Assembly: GCF_000496695.1 (NCBI RefSeq)
Contig: NZ_BAUJ01000055.1
Span: forward strand, 1-38,764
Reading direction: 5' to 3'
Source of the DNA: Vibrio halioticoli NBRC 102217
GTDB lineage: Bacteria > Pseudomonadota > Gammaproteobacteria > Enterobacterales > Vibrionaceae
DNA: 38,764 bases
Shown here: piece by piece, positions 1-8,894 of the stretch
How the letters are laid out: every line of letters begins with the position of its first letter
Position numbering within the stretch: the stretch's first letter is position 1
The notes under the pieces: model-generated
What the model saw: only the letters and a program-made list of their open reading frames with translations
Database searches by the model: none
Told to the model about the DNA's origin: nothing
Position numbers and translations under genes: made by a program

Positions 1-2
1 AA

Positions 3-78
<76 letters not shown>

Positions 79-131
79 ACACTATATTCTTATTGCTTCG
101 TTGACGTTACATGAACACCAACAACAAATTG

Positions 132-207
132 TGGTGCCCGGAGGCGGAATCGAACCACCGACACGAGGATTTTCAATCCTCTGCTCTACCGACTGAGCTA
201 TCCGGGC
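132..207 (-). tRNA. tRNA-Phe(GAA)
   Basis: The reverse complement gives a 76-nt cloverleaf with acceptor GCCCGGA / TCCGGGC, an encoded CCA end, T-arm core GTTCGATTC and anticodon loop TTGAAAA (anticodon GAA, Phe). It is the first tRNA after a strong promoter at 219-247 and is followed by tRNA-Thr. It lies downstream of mltC on the same strand. Confidence 0.95.
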
Positions 208-218
208 AACGGAGCGCT

Positions 219-247
219 ATTAAACGTATTTTTAAGGAATCCGTCAA
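219..247 (-). promoter_or_regulatory. sigma70-type promoter of the tRNA-Phe/tRNA-Thr transcript
   Basis: On the minus strand a -35 hexamer TTGACG (242-247) and a -10 hexamer TTTAAT (219-224) are separated by exactly 17 nt. They are followed by a GC-rich stretch, AGCGCTCCG, before the mature tRNA-Phe 5' end at 207. Near-consensus boxes plus a GC-rich discriminator are typical of stringently controlled stable-RNA promoters. The stringent control is inference from known tRNA promoters. Confidence 0.75.
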
Positions 248-311
248 CTTGTTTTTCGGTTTTTTTTCAAAAACTGTGTTGTTTGCTTTTTATTTAAGCA
301 TATTGGTTAAA

Positions 312-1451
312 TTATCCCTTACTTTGGTTAAATTCCCGTTTGTACTTGGTCACTTTCTCTAAGTAGCGTCGAGACTCCGCATTGGGATGTTTATGGGTTA
401 ATGCCCAAAAAACTTGGCTCGGATTCAAGGAGTTTATGTGTCTCATTGCATTGTTGCGGCTATTTCGGTCAAAAGTATTCAGCACTCCACCGGTACCGCC
501 ATTGTAAGCAGAGATCATGGCGTACTCTAAAGAGAGGAAGTTTTTCACGTCTTTAAGGTAGCGAGTTCTTAATATGTGGAAATAAGCTGTACCAACATCA
601 ATGTTGTTTTCAGGATTAAATAGATACTCAGGAGAAGGCATGCCCGATTTTTTCTTCACCAACTTAAATACATCCGCACCAGCGGTTTTTGGAACCACTT
701 GCATCAAACCATAAGCGTTTGCCCAACTTACCGCATAAGGGTTAAAGCTACTTTCTGTTCTGATGATGGCATAAATCAGATCTTCAGGAATATCGTAACG
801 CTGAGAGGCTTTTCTCACTATGCTGGCGTACTTATACGAACGAACATTGGAGTGACTGGACACCATAGGGATCTCAACGTAATGCGCTATTTTGAAGTCT
901 ACTTTCTTGGTCTTCATTTTGTGCGCAATCAGGTAATCGGCAAATCTGTTTGCGCGCCAATTCCATTGAATCGCTTTATTGTCTTGGTCGACAACCTGTT
1001 GATATAAAAAGGGTTCACCCTTTAATTTAATGTTTGATGAAGAGAATAGGTCCACATGCGCAGGATCATCTGGCGTCAACAGCGTAGTAATAATCGCGGT
1101 TTTTAAGTGTGCTTTTGGATCGTCAGAGGCAATGGTTTCGATGACGATCTTGCCGGTTGAGAAGTTAACATCGGCGCGACTGTCGTAGTTATCTATGTAT
1201 TTAACATAGTTACTTTTACCCGCCACTTTGACTTGGTCTTTACCCCATTTCTTCTCGATATCCCCGGTGAAGCTATTCATCAAAGCATCTAGGGCATCGG
1301 TATCTTTTTCAAATTGTCCCGGCATTGGGGCTAGGTTGTGCGCCGCAAATCGACTGGTTGGTTCGTAGTTTACGTCATAGATTTTTTCGACAAATTCACG
1401 ACTACAACCGGCGAGTATGAGAGGAAGGGCGAAATAGAGCAGTTTTCTCAT
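312..1451 (-). CDS. mltC: Membrane-bound lytic murein transglycosylase C
   Basis: Predicted outer-membrane lipoprotein that cleaves peptidoglycan between MurNAc and GlcNAc, leaving 1,6-anhydro-MurNAc ends. The chosen start gives 379 residues, close to E. coli MltC (about 360). The N-terminus MRKLLYFALPLILAGC is a lipoprotein signal with lipobox LAGC. An in-frame ATG 17 codons upstream (1502) would bury this signal behind a second hydrophobic stretch, so 1451 is preferred. The N-terminal half is the MltC-specific domain. The C-terminal half is an SLT/GEWL lysozyme-like fold with the catalytic glutamate in IIRTESSFNP, followed by AYGLMQVVP and the AYNGG motif. It is last in a mutY-yggX-mltC run. 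Confidence 0.93.
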   Translation of the reverse strand: MRKLLYFALPLILAGCSREFVEKIYDVNYEPTSRFAAHNLAPMPGQFEKDTDALDALMNSFTGDIEKKWGKDQVKVAGKSNYVKYIDNYDSRADVNFSTGKIVIETIASDDPKAHLKTAIITTLLTPDDPAHVDLFSSSNIKLKGEPFLYQQVVDQDNKAIQWNWRANRFADYLIAHKMKTKKVDFKIAHYVEIPMVSSHSNVRSYKYASIVRKASQRYDIPEDLIYAIIRTESSFNPYAVSWANAYGLMQVVPKTAGADVFKLVKKKSGMPSPEYLFNPENNIDVGTAYFHILRTRYLKDVKNFLSLEYAMISAYNGGTGGVLNTFDRNSRNNAMRHINSLNPSQVFWALTHKHPNAESRRYLEKVTKYKREFNQSKG

Positions 1452-1511
1452 TGGTATCCAAAAGCTAAAAATAAAGGTCAAAAAAAGAGTGGCTAACGCC
1501 ACTCTATAGAA

Positions 1512-1784
1512 TTACTCACTTGGTGGTGTGTAACCATCGATCACAACTTCTTTTCCTTCAAACAGGAAATTTACCATTTCTGTTTCAAGTAGTTTGCGAT
1601 GTTCAGGATCCATCATATTTAATTTCTTTTCGTTAATTAGCATGGTTTGTTTGCTTTGCCACATAGCCCAAGCTTCTTTCGAAATACCATCAAATATACG
1701 TTTACCTAGTTCACCTGGGTAAAGTTGAAAATCTAGACCATCGGCATCTTTTTTTAGATGTTCGCAAAATACTGTGCGGCTCAT
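1512..1784 (-). CDS. yggX: Probable Fe(2+)-trafficking protein
   Basis: Small cytosolic protein of the YggX family, 90 residues, the usual family length. In enterobacteria it is linked to iron handling and protection of Fe-S clusters from oxidation. The sequence has the family N-terminus MSRTVFC with the conserved Cys7, the central [14 protein letters not shown] block, and an acidic tail ([13 protein letters not shown]). It sits 9 bp downstream of mutY and 60 bp upstream of mltC on the same strand. MutY carries a [4Fe-4S] cluster, which fits the long-conserved mutY-yggX pairing. Confidence 0.95.
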   Translation of the reverse strand: MSRTVFCEHLKKDADGLDFQLYPGELGKRIFDGISKEAWAMWQSKQTMLINEKKLNMMDPEHRKLLETEMVNFLFEGKEVVIDGYTPPSE

Positions 1785-1793
1785 GAGTGTTCC

Positions 1794-2846
1794 TTATGTT
1801 AGATCATACTTAAGGTTTGCTAACAGGTTCTTAACCGGTGCAGCCAGACCTAGTTTCTGTGGTTGAGACAAGTTATACCAAAGACCTTGGCTTTGTTCCA
1901 TTATAAGGCTAGGTCGTTGCGATAGGTTTATTAGAACAGGTGTTATGTCTAAATGGTAATGGCTAAAAGTATGTTTGAACGTAATCAATGTTTTAGCATT
2001 ATCTATATCACTTTGTGAGCAATTAAAAGTCTGTAAAAAATAATCAATATCGGCACTGCTTTGTTCAGGAAAACAGTGTAATCCTCCCCAAATTCCAGAC
2101 GATGGCCTCTGTTCAAGCCAAACTTCATCTTTATAGTGCAGAATTACAAACCACACTTGCTTGGTCGGTTTTTCTTTTTTCGGCTTTTTACCAGGGTAGT
2201 CCGTTGGCGTGTGTTGCTTATAGGCTACGCAATGCTCCGATACAGGGCACAACGAACATTTAGGCTTGCTACGAGTACAAATCATAGCCCCCATATCCAT
2301 CATAGCTTGGTTATATTCATCCACCCTTTGTTGTGGGGTATTTTCTATCGCCACTGCCCACAATTGGTTTTCGACCGCCTTTTTCCCCGGCCAACCGTCG
2401 ATAGCATAACTGCGCGCAAGCACTCGCTTTACGTTCCCATCAAGAATAGCGTGTGGCAGCTTAAAGACCGAAGATAAAATGGCGCCTGCGGTCGAACGTC
2501 CAATGCCGGGTAGGGCATTAAGCTGTTCAATATCTAGGGGAAACTCTGCTTGGTATTGTGTAACCACTATTTGCGCACATTTATGTAAATTGCGCGCCCG
2601 TGCGTAATAACCAAGGCCAGTCCATAGATGCAACACTTCATCAATAGGGGCATTGGCAAGTGAAGTCACATCCGGAAATTGTTCGATGAAGCGCTCAAAA
2701 TACGGAATAACCGTGGCTACTTGAGTTTGTTGGAGCATAATTTCAGAGAGCCAAACTCTGTAAGCGGTTTTGTCATGCTGCCAAGGCAGATGTTTACGCC
2801 CGTATTTTTGATACCAGTTGAGTATTTGATTTGCGAATGGTGTCAC
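1794..2846 (-). CDS. mutY: Adenine DNA glycosylase MutY
   Basis: Removes adenine mispaired with 8-oxoguanine in base-excision repair. Length 350 residues matches E. coli MutY (350). Visible features are the catalytic glutamate (about residue 35) in [12 protein letters not shown], the helix-hairpin-helix loop [12 protein letters not shown], the catalytic aspartate in LDGNVKR, and the [4Fe-4S] ligands in the pattern C-x6-C-x2-C-x5-C ([17 protein letters not shown]). A C-terminal NUDIX-like 8-oxoG recognition domain follows from about residue 225. The start codon is GTG. It is the first gene of the mutY-yggX-mltC operon and is divergent from trmB across a 212-bp spacer that must hold both promoters. 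Confidence 0.96.
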   Translation of the reverse strand: MTPFANQILNWYQKYGRKHLPWQHDKTAYRVWLSEIMLQQTQVATVIPYFERFIEQFPDVTSLANAPIDEVLHLWTGLGYYARARNLHKCAQIVVTQYQAEFPLDIEQLNALPGIGRSTAGAILSSVFKLPHAILDGNVKRVLARSYAIDGWPGKKAVENQLWAVAIENTPQQRVDEYNQAMMDMGAMICTRSKPKCSLCPVSEHCVAYKQHTPTDYPGKKPKKEKPTKQVWFVILHYKDEVWLEQRPSSGIWGGLHCFPEQSSADIDYFLQTFNCSQSDIDNAKTLITFKHTFSHYHLDITPVLINLSQRPSLIMEQSQGLWYNLSQPQKLGLAAPVKNLLANLKYDLT

Positions 2847-3058
2847 TGAGAGCCCATAAATTAGTCATCAAAGATCAGAAATTGCACCATAATAGTGTAA
2901 GGAAGTAAAACTGAGTTTGTGTGGAATAAACGCAACTTACGGCGAATATGCGTGGAAATTGGAATAATTTGCGATTGAAGTGGTTTATACACTTGCGTAT
3001 TGAAGAATTCTTTGGATAATTCCCGCTTTGATTAATCGATGAGCAGGCAACAAACAGA

Positions 3059-3778
3059 ATGAGCGAAGTAACGACTAACGAATACACCGAAGATGGCAAG
3101 CTGGTGAGAAAGATCCGCAGCTTTGTACGTCGAGAAGGTCGATTGACTAAAGGTCAGGAAACAGCTTTGAATGAATGCTGGCCAACAATGGGCATCGATT
3201 ACCAGAACGAATTATTAGACTGGGCGCAAGTATTCGGCAATAACAACCCAGTAGTATTAGAGATTGGCTTTGGTATGGGCACCTCTCTAGTAGAAATGGC
3301 AAAAGCTGCTCCAGAGAAAAATTTCATCGGTATTGAAGTTCACCGTCCTGGCGTGGGTGCTTGCCTTGGTTTAGCGCGTGATGCGGGTGTGACTAACCTG
3401 CGCGTAATGTGTCACGATGCTGTAGAAGTGTTTGCTCACATGATTCCTGATAGTAGCTTACATACGCTACAATTATTCTTCCCAGACCCTTGGCATAAAA
3501 AGCGTCACCATAAGCGTCGTATCGTGCAGCTTGATTTTGCCGAAATGGTACGTGCTAAACTTCAACTAGATTCTGGTGTTTTCCACATGGCAACTGACTG
3601 GGAAAACTACGCAGAGCATATGGTTGAAGTAATGAACCAAGCACCGGGTTTTGCTAACATTGCCACTGATGGCGATTATGTTCCTCGCCCTGACGAGCGT
3701 CCTTTAACTAAGTTTGAAGCGCGTGGTCATCGTTTAGGTCACGGCGTTTGGGACATTAAATACAAGCGCACAGTTTAG
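3059..3778 (+). CDS. trmB: tRNA (guanine-N7-)-methyltransferase
   Basis: SAM-dependent enzyme that forms m7G46 in the variable loop of tRNAs. Its 239 residues match the family (E. coli TrmB 239). The SAM-binding motif I is [12 protein letters not shown] at about residue 73. The family signature [16 protein letters not shown] is present, and the C-terminal substrate region [16 protein letters not shown] is intact. The ATG at 3059 gives the canonical N-terminus [26 protein letters not shown] start. The gene is divergent from mutY and followed by a rho-independent terminator at 3824-3850. Confidence 0.96.
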   Translation: MSEVTTNEYTEDGKLVRKIRSFVRREGRLTKGQETALNECWPTMGIDYQNELLDWAQVFGNNNPVVLEIGFGMGTSLVEMAKAAPEKNFIGIEVHRPGVGACLGLARDAGVTNLRVMCHDAVEVFAHMIPDSSLHTLQLFFPDPWHKKRHHKRRIVQLDFAEMVRAKLQLDSGVFHMATDWENYAEHMVEVMNQAPGFANIATDGDYVPRPDERPLTKFEARGHRLGHGVWDIKYKRTV

Positions 3779-3823
3779 TCTCATGCAGCCCCTTTATGTG
3801 TGGGGTGACTGATTCTCTATTCT

Positions 3824-3850
3824 AGGGGCTACCAATGTAGCTCCTTTTTT
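3824..3850 (+). terminator. Rho-independent terminator after trmB
   Basis: GGGGCTAC, loop CAAT, GTAGCTCC forms an 8-bp stem with one G-U pair, followed directly by six T residues. It ends the trmB transcript 31 nt before the next plus-strand gene. Confidence 0.8.
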
Positions 3851-3880
3851 ATTCTCAATAATTCAAATTAAGGTTTTTGG

Positions 3881-4912
3881 ATGTTTCAATACGCTATCTT
3901 GGCCAACCCCGGTCACAATCGAATCTACTTTGATACCGCAGTAAAGATTGCTTGCTCTGAGCTAAAAGCAATTCTTTCTTCTATGGAGATTGCAGTTGAT
4001 GAGGTCACTGAAAAAGATATCGGTTTACCTGCGGCTTTGGTATTTGAAACAGAACAACAACTTGATGATGCACAGCTACAAAGGTTGTCCTCCTCATCTA
4101 TCTATTACGCCATCTTCCAAGTAATGGATAGCGGTTTGCTGAAACCATTACAGCCACAAGCTTTCAATACTTTCCCTGAAAGCATGAGCCAAATACTCAG
4201 ATATACAGGCAAAACCAATGAGCAGTTTACTCGCTTGATGGTTAACCTTGGTCTTAGCGCGGCTAAAACGGACAGCCAGCGTAAGTGTTTAATGGACCCT
4301 ATGTGTGGCAAAGGCACGACTTTGTATGAAGGTTTGATTCAAGGTCTAGATGTGATGGGAGTAGAAATTAACGCTAAATGGGTTCAAGAGATTCAAACAT
4401 TTATCGTTAAGTACATGAAAAATGGTCGTTATAAGCATAAAGTAACCAAAGAGAAGCGCACAGGTGCTGGCGGTAAAAAAATTGCCGATGGTTTTGTGGT
4501 GAATGCGGCTGTGACCAAAGAAGCGTTTATTAAAGACCAAGGCCAATCACTGAAGCTGTATGCATCGGATACCCGCATTGTAAATCAAATCATCAAAAAG
4601 AATTCTTGTGATGTGATGGTGTCAGATCTTCCCTACGGCGTTCAGCACGGCAGTAAAAGTGCAAAAGATACTAAGATGGCTCGTAGCCCGTTAGAGCTTC
4701 TAGAAGAGGCGCTACCGGCTTGGAAGAGCGTATTAAAACCTAAGGGTTCAATTGTATTGTCGTTTAATGAATTTACTTTGAAATGGACTGAGCTCGCGGA
4801 GTTGTTCGCCAAGCAAGGTTTTGAGGTGCAAGATCAAGAACCTTATATTGGTTATCTGCACCGAGTGGACCAATCCATAAATCGAAATATATTTATTGCT
4901 GTTAAGCCTTAA
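3881..4912 (+). CDS. Trm11-like SAM-dependent RNA methyltransferase
   Basis: Predicted 343-residue methyltransferase of the UPF0020/Trm11-Trm14 type, which makes N2-methylguanosine in tRNA. The SAM-binding motif I is MDPMCGKGTTLYEG (about residue 137) and the catalytic amino-methyltransferase motif IV is SDLPYG (about residue 249), a variant of the D-P-P-Y-G of Trm11 proteins. A central insert rich in Lys/Gly (about residues 188-215) could bind RNA. I see no clear THUMP domain in the N-terminal 120 residues, which look divergent. Substrate is unknown. It is 102 bp after trmB but separated by a terminator, so it likely has its own promoter. My recollection of V. cholerae places trmB directly next to glsA, so this gene may be a lineage-specific insertion. 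Confidence 0.75.
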   Translation: MFQYAILANPGHNRIYFDTAVKIACSELKAILSSMEIAVDEVTEKDIGLPAALVFETEQQLDDAQLQRLSSSSIYYAIFQVMDSGLLKPLQPQAFNTFPESMSQILRYTGKTNEQFTRLMVNLGLSAAKTDSQRKCLMDPMCGKGTTLYEGLIQGLDVMGVEINAKWVQEIQTFIVKYMKNGRYKHKVTKEKRTGAGGKKIADGFVVNAAVTKEAFIKDQGQSLKLYASDTRIVNQIIKKNSCDVMVSDLPYGVQHGSKSAKDTKMARSPLELLEEALPAWKSVLKPKGSIVLSFNEFTLKWTELAELFAKQGFEVQDQEPYIGYLHRVDQSINRNIFIAVKP

Positions 4913-4916
4913 TTTT

Positions 4917-5008
4917 ATACCAATCACACTAAGTAAGTGATCAGAGCTAACGCAGTTATCGAGCATTTTAACAAGCTAGAATGACCAGTTATTTAGTACG
5001 ACTGGTAT
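4917..5008. repeat. Dispersed inverted-repeat element, copy 1 (full length)
   Basis: A 92-bp element beginning ATACCAATCACACTAAGTAA and ending TTATTTAGTACGACTGGTAT, so its ends are imperfect inverted repeats of about 20 bp. It contains the internal block ACAAGCTAGAATGACC, also found in copies at 29556-29602 and 31404-31496. It starts 4 bp after the stop codon of the methyltransferase gene. No coding capacity; it resembles a non-autonomous palindromic (MITE/REP-like) unit. Confidence 0.85.
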
Positions 5009-5017
5009 TACTTCATT

Positions 5018-5044
5018 ACAAAGCCAACTTAGTGTTGGCTTTGT
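5018..5044 (+). terminator. Strong hairpin in front of glsA (terminator or leader attenuator)
   Basis: ACAAAGCCAAC, loop TTAGT, GTTGGCTTTGT is a perfect 11-bp stem followed by the T-rich but interrupted TGTCT. It could end transcripts from the methyltransferase gene. Only 10 nt separate it from the glsA ribosome-binding site (AGAAGG, 5055-5060), leaving no room for a promoter between. The hairpin is therefore probably part of the glsA leader too. Confidence 0.6.
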
Positions 5045-5066
5045 TGTCTATGAAAGAAGGTAAAAG

Positions 5067-5987
5067 ATGAAACCAACCGTTCAACTATTACAAGACATTC
5101 TGACAGAGGTTGCCCCGTTAATAGGGCAAGGAAAAGTGGCGGATTATATTCCCGCGTTAGCTGAGGTTTCAAATAAAAAGCTCGGCATTGCGGTGTACAC
5201 CAACACAGGTGAAGTGTTTAAAGCTGGAGATGCTGACGAGCCGTTTTCAATTCAGTCGATTTCTAAAGCACTGAGCCTAACCTTGGCCATGCAACTGTAT
5301 GATCCGCAAGAAATATGGCAACGAGTGGGGAAAGAGCCTTCTGGGCAAGCTTTTAACTCCATGATTCAGCTTGAAATGGAGCAAGGTATTCCGCGCAACC
5401 CATTTATTAATGCTGGGGCGATTGTTGTATCAGACCTATTAAACTGCCGTTTATCAGCGCCGCGTCATTACCTGTTAGAGTTTGTCCGTCAGTTGTCTGG
5501 TGATGAGCGCATTGTGTATGACAAAGTGGTGGCGGCATCAGAAATGCTGCACGGCGACCGTAACGCCGCTATTGCTTATTTGATGCGCTCGTTTGGCAAT
5601 TTTCATAGTGAAGTTCATCCTGTACTGCATAACTACTTTTCGGCTTGCGCGTTAAAAATGAGTTGTGTCGATCTAGCTAAAACTTTTAGTTATTTGGCGA
5701 ACAAAGGGTGTTTGGCTCCATCAGGTAAACGCATAATAACCGCCACTCAAACCAAGCAATTAAATGCCTTGCTGGCGACCTGTGGTTTGTATGATGGCGC
5801 AGGGGAGTTTGCGTATCGAGTTGGTATGCCGGGTAAGTCCGGTGTTGGCGGCGGGATTATTGCGGTTGTGCCGGGTGAGATGAGTATCGCTGTTTGGTCA
5901 CCTGAGCTGGATGCTTCTGGGAACTCGCTGGCGGGTACTCGCGCTTTAGAGTTGTTATCTGAACGTATCGGACGTTCGATATTTTAA
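5067..5987 (+). CDS. glsA: Glutaminase
   Basis: Serine-dependent glutaminase of the beta-lactamase-like fold that hydrolyses L-glutamine to glutamate and ammonia. Length 306 matches the bacterial family (about 308). The catalytic Ser-x-x-Lys motif is S64-I-S-K67 in [12 protein letters not shown]. Other family blocks are NPFINAGAI (about residue 110), the [15 protein letters not shown] region with catalytic tyrosine, and [12 protein letters not shown] near the C-terminus. A good ribosome-binding site (AGAAGG) lies 6 nt before the ATG. The leader contains a strong hairpin (5018-5044) and a dispersed repeat. The gene is convergent with hemW, sharing the terminator hairpin at 5988-6022. Confidence 0.95.
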   Translation: MKPTVQLLQDILTEVAPLIGQGKVADYIPALAEVSNKKLGIAVYTNTGEVFKAGDADEPFSIQSISKALSLTLAMQLYDPQEIWQRVGKEPSGQAFNSMIQLEMEQGIPRNPFINAGAIVVSDLLNCRLSAPRHYLLEFVRQLSGDERIVYDKVVAASEMLHGDRNAAIAYLMRSFGNFHSEVHPVLHNYFSACALKMSCVDLAKTFSYLANKGCLAPSGKRIITATQTKQLNALLATCGLYDGAGEFAYRVGMPGKSGVGGGIIAVVPGEMSIAVWSPELDASGNSLAGTRALELLSERIGRSIF

Positions 5988-6022
5988 TAAAAAAGCCTCC
6001 CTATACTGAGCATAGAGAGGCT
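5988..6022 (-). terminator. Terminator of the yggS-hemW operon, shared with glsA
   Basis: AGCCTCCCTAT / ATAGAGAGGCT forms an 11-bp stem with one mismatch. Read on the minus strand it is followed by TTTTTT, so it is a good terminator for hemW. In the plus direction the tail is AAATAA, so for glsA it is at best a weak terminator. Confidence 0.75.
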
Positions 6023-6048
6023 AAATAACAGTTAGTATTGGTGAGTGG

Positions 6049-7233
6049 TTAGTCGGCGTCTTCGTCAGCCATGAAAGCTTCTAGCAAGTCATTTAAGAAC
6101 AGCTTTCCTTTACGGGTGATCTGCCAATGAGTCTCTGTTTCAGTGACATAATCCATACCAATAGCCCAATCCATCGTCTCTTTCACTGCGCTCAGCACCA
6201 AGCCTGTAGTATCAATAAAGTCTTGTTTTGGGCAAGCCTCTATCAAGCGAAAGCGATTCATAAAGAACTCAAACGGACGATCAATCTCTGCCACTTCGTG
6301 CTCATGATCTAAATAGGGTTTCACCATATTTTGATAAGCGGCTAAATAACCACGTGGGTGTTTTATCTTGGTGGTGCGCACGATGCGACCATCACTAAAA
6401 CTCACCTTACCATGCGAGCCACAACCAATACCTAAGTAGTCACCAAAGCGCCAATAATTGAGGTTGTGCTGGCATTGATATCCGGGTTTGCTGTAGCCCG
6501 AGATTTCGTATTGCACGTAACCAGCGTCGCTGAGCTTTTGATGTCCTTGTTCAAAGATATCCCACAAATCATCGTCATCGGGTAAGGTCGGCGTTTTGTA
6601 GTAGAACATGGTATTGGGCTCGATGGTGAGCTGATACCAAGACAGATGCGGAGGAGCAAGGTCAATCGCCTTTTCTAAATCAACCAGAGCTTGCGCTATG
6701 CTTTGATCTGGAAGGCCGTGCATAAGATCTAAATTAAAGCTATTTAGCCCAATTTGATGAGCTAACTTAGCGGCATTAACCGCTTCATCCTGACCATGAA
6801 TACGCCCTAAGCGTTCCAGCTTTTGTTGTTCAAAGCTCTGCACCCCAATCGACATGCGGGTGACGCCTGCTTCGACATATTGAGCAAAACGTGCCGCCTC
6901 AATAGTGCCGGGGTTGGCTTCCATGGTGACTTCTATACCGTCTTTAAAGGCGATGCGTTGTTCTACGCCTTGCAACAAGCGCGCAATCTCTTGTGGCGAG
7001 ATTAAGCTCGGCGTGCCGCCGCCAATAAAGATAGAAGTAAGCTGTCGCTCTTGGATTGAATCAGCATATCTGGCGAGGTCTGCATCCAAATCTTCAAGCA
7101 GCGCATTGATATAAATATCTTCAGGGATATCTCCCTTTAAAGCGTGCGAATTAAAGTCACAGTATGGGCATTTTTGTACGCACCACGGAATATGGATATA
7201 CAGTCCCAGTGATGGTGGTATTAACTGGCTCAT
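6049..7233 (-). CDS. hemW: Heme chaperone HemW (radical SAM)
   Basis: Radical-SAM protein related to HemN but now regarded as a heme chaperone rather than a coproporphyrinogen oxidase. It has 394 residues; E. coli HemW has 378. The [4Fe-4S]-binding C-x3-C-x2-C motif is C18-VQK-C22-PY-C25. The SAM-site glycine motif FIGGGTPSL (about residue 71) and the [11 protein letters not shown] block follow. A C-terminal HemW domain is present ([11 protein letters not shown], then [11 protein letters not shown]). It is the last gene of the operon and overlaps rdgB by 4 bp (7230-7233), indicating translational coupling. Confidence 0.94.
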   Translation of the reverse strand: MSQLIPPSLGLYIHIPWCVQKCPYCDFNSHALKGDIPEDIYINALLEDLDADLARYADSIQERQLTSIFIGGGTPSLISPQEIARLLQGVEQRIAFKDGIEVTMEANPGTIEAARFAQYVEAGVTRMSIGVQSFEQQKLERLGRIHGQDEAVNAAKLAHQIGLNSFNLDLMHGLPDQSIAQALVDLEKAIDLAPPHLSWYQLTIEPNTMFYYKTPTLPDDDDLWDIFEQGHQKLSDAGYVQYEISGYSKPGYQCQHNLNYWRFGDYLGIGCGSHGKVSFSDGRIVRTTKIKHPRGYLAAYQNMVKPYLDHEHEVAEIDRPFEFFMNRFRLIEACPKQDFIDTTGLVLSAVKETMDWAIGMDYVTETETHWQITRKGKLFLNDLLEAFMADEDAD

Positions 7234-7832
7234 AGAGCGTGTTTTAGCTTCTGGAATAATTCAGCTAGTGCTTTGCCACGATGTGATAGCTGCTTTTTAC
7301 GCTCAGGTGTTAGTTGCGCTGAGGCGCAGTCATCTTCTGGTACGTAAAATACTGGGTCGTAGCCAAAACCATTTTCCCCTTGTGCTTGGGTTAGGATTTC
7401 GCCCTGCCACACACCGTGACATACGATAGGAGTTGGATCTAGGTGGTGGCGCATATATACCAGCACGCAATGGAAACGTGCACTGCGTTGTGCTTGTGGT
7501 ACACCATCAAGCTCTGCTAGTAGCTTAGTGAGGTTTTGTTGGTCTGTCGCGTCTTCGCCAGCAAAGCGAGCAGAGTAAATACCCGGTGCACCTTTAAGAA
7601 AGTCGACTTCTAAGCCTGAGTCATCAGCAATAGCGGGCAGGCCAGTTTCTTGAGCTGCGTGACGGGCTTTGATGATGGCGTTTTCAATAAAGGTGGTGCC
7701 AGTTTCTGCAACTTCAGAGACCTTGTATTCACTTTGCGCTTGTACTTCAAACCCAAACTCGGCTAACAAGGTGGCCATTTCGCGTACTTTGCCTTGGTTT
7801 CCGGTCGCTAGTACTAATTTATTTGCAGACAA
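7230..7832 (-). CDS. rdgB: XTP/dITP diphosphatase (non-canonical purine NTPase)
   Basis: Hydrolyses dITP, dHAPTP and XTP to monophosphates, keeping deaminated purines out of DNA and RNA. At 200 residues it has the usual family size. The N-terminal substrate loop [14 protein letters not shown] is diagnostic of the HAM1 family, followed by [26 protein letters not shown] active-site residues and [12 protein letters not shown]. The C-terminal block LSHRGKAL is intact. It overlaps hemW by 4 bp and starts 5 bp after the DUF4426 gene ends. Confidence 0.96.
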   Translation of the reverse strand: MSANKLVLATGNQGKVREMATLLAEFGFEVQAQSEYKVSEVAETGTTFIENAIIKARHAAQETGLPAIADDSGLEVDFLKGAPGIYSARFAGEDATDQQNLTKLLAELDGVPQAQRSARFHCVLVYMRHHLDPTPIVCHGVWQGEILTQAQGENGFGYDPVFYVPEDDCASAQLTPERKKQLSHRGKALAELFQKLKHAL

Positions 7833-7837
7833 AGGGA

Positions 7838-8281
7838 TTACTCCTGAATATGGAAGGTTTGATTAAAACGAAGAATGCCACTGCCTTTCGTTCCTGCATC
7901 GGCTTTGATTTCAAAACGGAAGGTTTCATTTTCGGTGATAGGTAATTCGGCTAAATAATAAATAGCGTCACCTTGAGTGATCTCTTTAAATGTCAGCGTT
8001 CGGGTATTACCGATTAGGTTTTTCGCCGTTCCCGTTAGGGTAACTTGAGTTGGCTTTTTGCCTACACTGTAGAGATCCAGTGCGCTGATGTTGATCAGCG
8101 CGACATAAGGGTTTCTTTTGAGCTTTAGCTCGCGAGCAATTTTAGGGGCAATAAATGTTGAATTGAATGCTGAGTAGTGCAGTTCAATATCCTTCATGCG
8201 TACAAATTGTCCTGCCCAACTTGGCACGGCAAAGCTTGCTAACAGTAAGCCACATAAGAGTGCGCTGAATATCTTCTTCAT
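7838..8281 (-). CDS. DUF4426 periplasmic protein
   Basis: 147-residue exported protein. The N-terminus ([24 protein letters not shown]) is a classic Sec signal peptide with cleavage predicted after SWA (about residue 23). The mature part looks like a beta-sandwich (many short beta-prone segments, ending [10 protein letters not shown]...LRFNQTF). I recognise it as DUF4426, a family found beside yggT and rdgB in Vibrio and relatives; its function is not established. It is embedded in the yggS-proC-yggT-rdgB-hemW operon, 5 bp upstream of rdgB. Confidence 0.8.
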   Translation of the reverse strand: MKKIFSALLCGLLLASFAVPSWAGQFVRMKDIELHYSAFNSTFIAPKIARELKLKRNPYVALINISALDLYSVGKKPTQVTLTGTAKNLIGNTRTLTFKEITQGDAIYYLAELPITENETFRFEIKADAGTKGSGILRFNQTFHIQE

Positions 8282-8307
8282 TTATCGCCCTTTAATAGAG
8301 GTGACTA

Positions 8308-8877
8308 TTATAGTCCGTACCAAATTGGACCAAATAGACTAGTCGTTAGATCGCCGATTAAGTAGTTGGCAAATTGTAGACCAAGAAACAGCACTAATAC
8401 GCTCAGATCAAGCCCGCCCATAGCAGGGATAATACGGCGAATAGGCGAAAGCAAAGGCTCTGTAAGCTGGTGGAATACATACTCAACAGGGCTGCGGCCT
8501 TGGCTTACCCAGCTTAAAATAGCGCGCAGTAGTAATACCCAAAATAGCAATTTACCCGCCGCTTTTACTAATGCCATCAAGCCAATGATTAATAAATCAG
8601 GGCTAAAGGCCATAGCGCCATTGGAAGCGATTAGCATTAGCAATACAAACTTCAATACACACAGTACATAAGCAAAGGTCAATGTTGCGAGGTCGACACT
8701 GCCAATAGATGGAATGATGCTACGTAATGGTTTTAATACCGGTTGTGTAGCTTTAACAATAAACTGAGAAAATGGGTTGTAGAAATCAGCTCGCGCCGCC
8801 TGCAACCAAATTCGAAGAATGACTATCATGATGTAGAGATCAAAAACGGTAGTCACTAAAAACTGCATTGAATTCAT
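8308..8877 (-). CDS. YggT family membrane protein
   Basis: 189-residue inner-membrane protein made of two YGGT repeats. Each repeat has a hydrophobic helix followed by a conserved P-x-x-x-P-L-R block: NPFSQFIVKATQPVLKPLRSIIPSIG at about residues 34-59, and YVFHQLTEPLLSPIRRIIPAMGGLD at about 132-156. About four membrane segments are expected. YggT has been linked to osmotic tolerance in E. coli and resembles YlmG of Gram-positives and cyanobacteria; its precise role is unclear. It lies between proC (17 bp) and the DUF4426 gene (26 bp) in one operon. Confidence 0.9.
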   Translation of the reverse strand: MNSMQFLVTTVFDLYIMIVILRIWLQAARADFYNPFSQFIVKATQPVLKPLRSIIPSIGSVDLATLTFAYVLCVLKFVLLMLIASNGAMAFSPDLLIIGLMALVKAAGKLLFWVLLLRAILSWVSQGRSPVEYVFHQLTEPLLSPIRRIIPAMGGLDLSVLVLFLGLQFANYLIGDLTTSLFGPIWYGL

Positions 8878-8894
8878 TACAAATCCTTGATGGG

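Noticed and set aside
111..362. Plus-strand open frame of 83 codons
   Set aside because: It runs through the tRNA-Phe gene and antisense to the 3' end of mltC; no ribosome-binding site or protein-like signal.
2875..3099. 74-codon minus-strand frame between mutY and trmB
   Set aside because: It covers the divergent promoter region and the trmB start; the sequence has no family resemblance and no ribosome-binding site.
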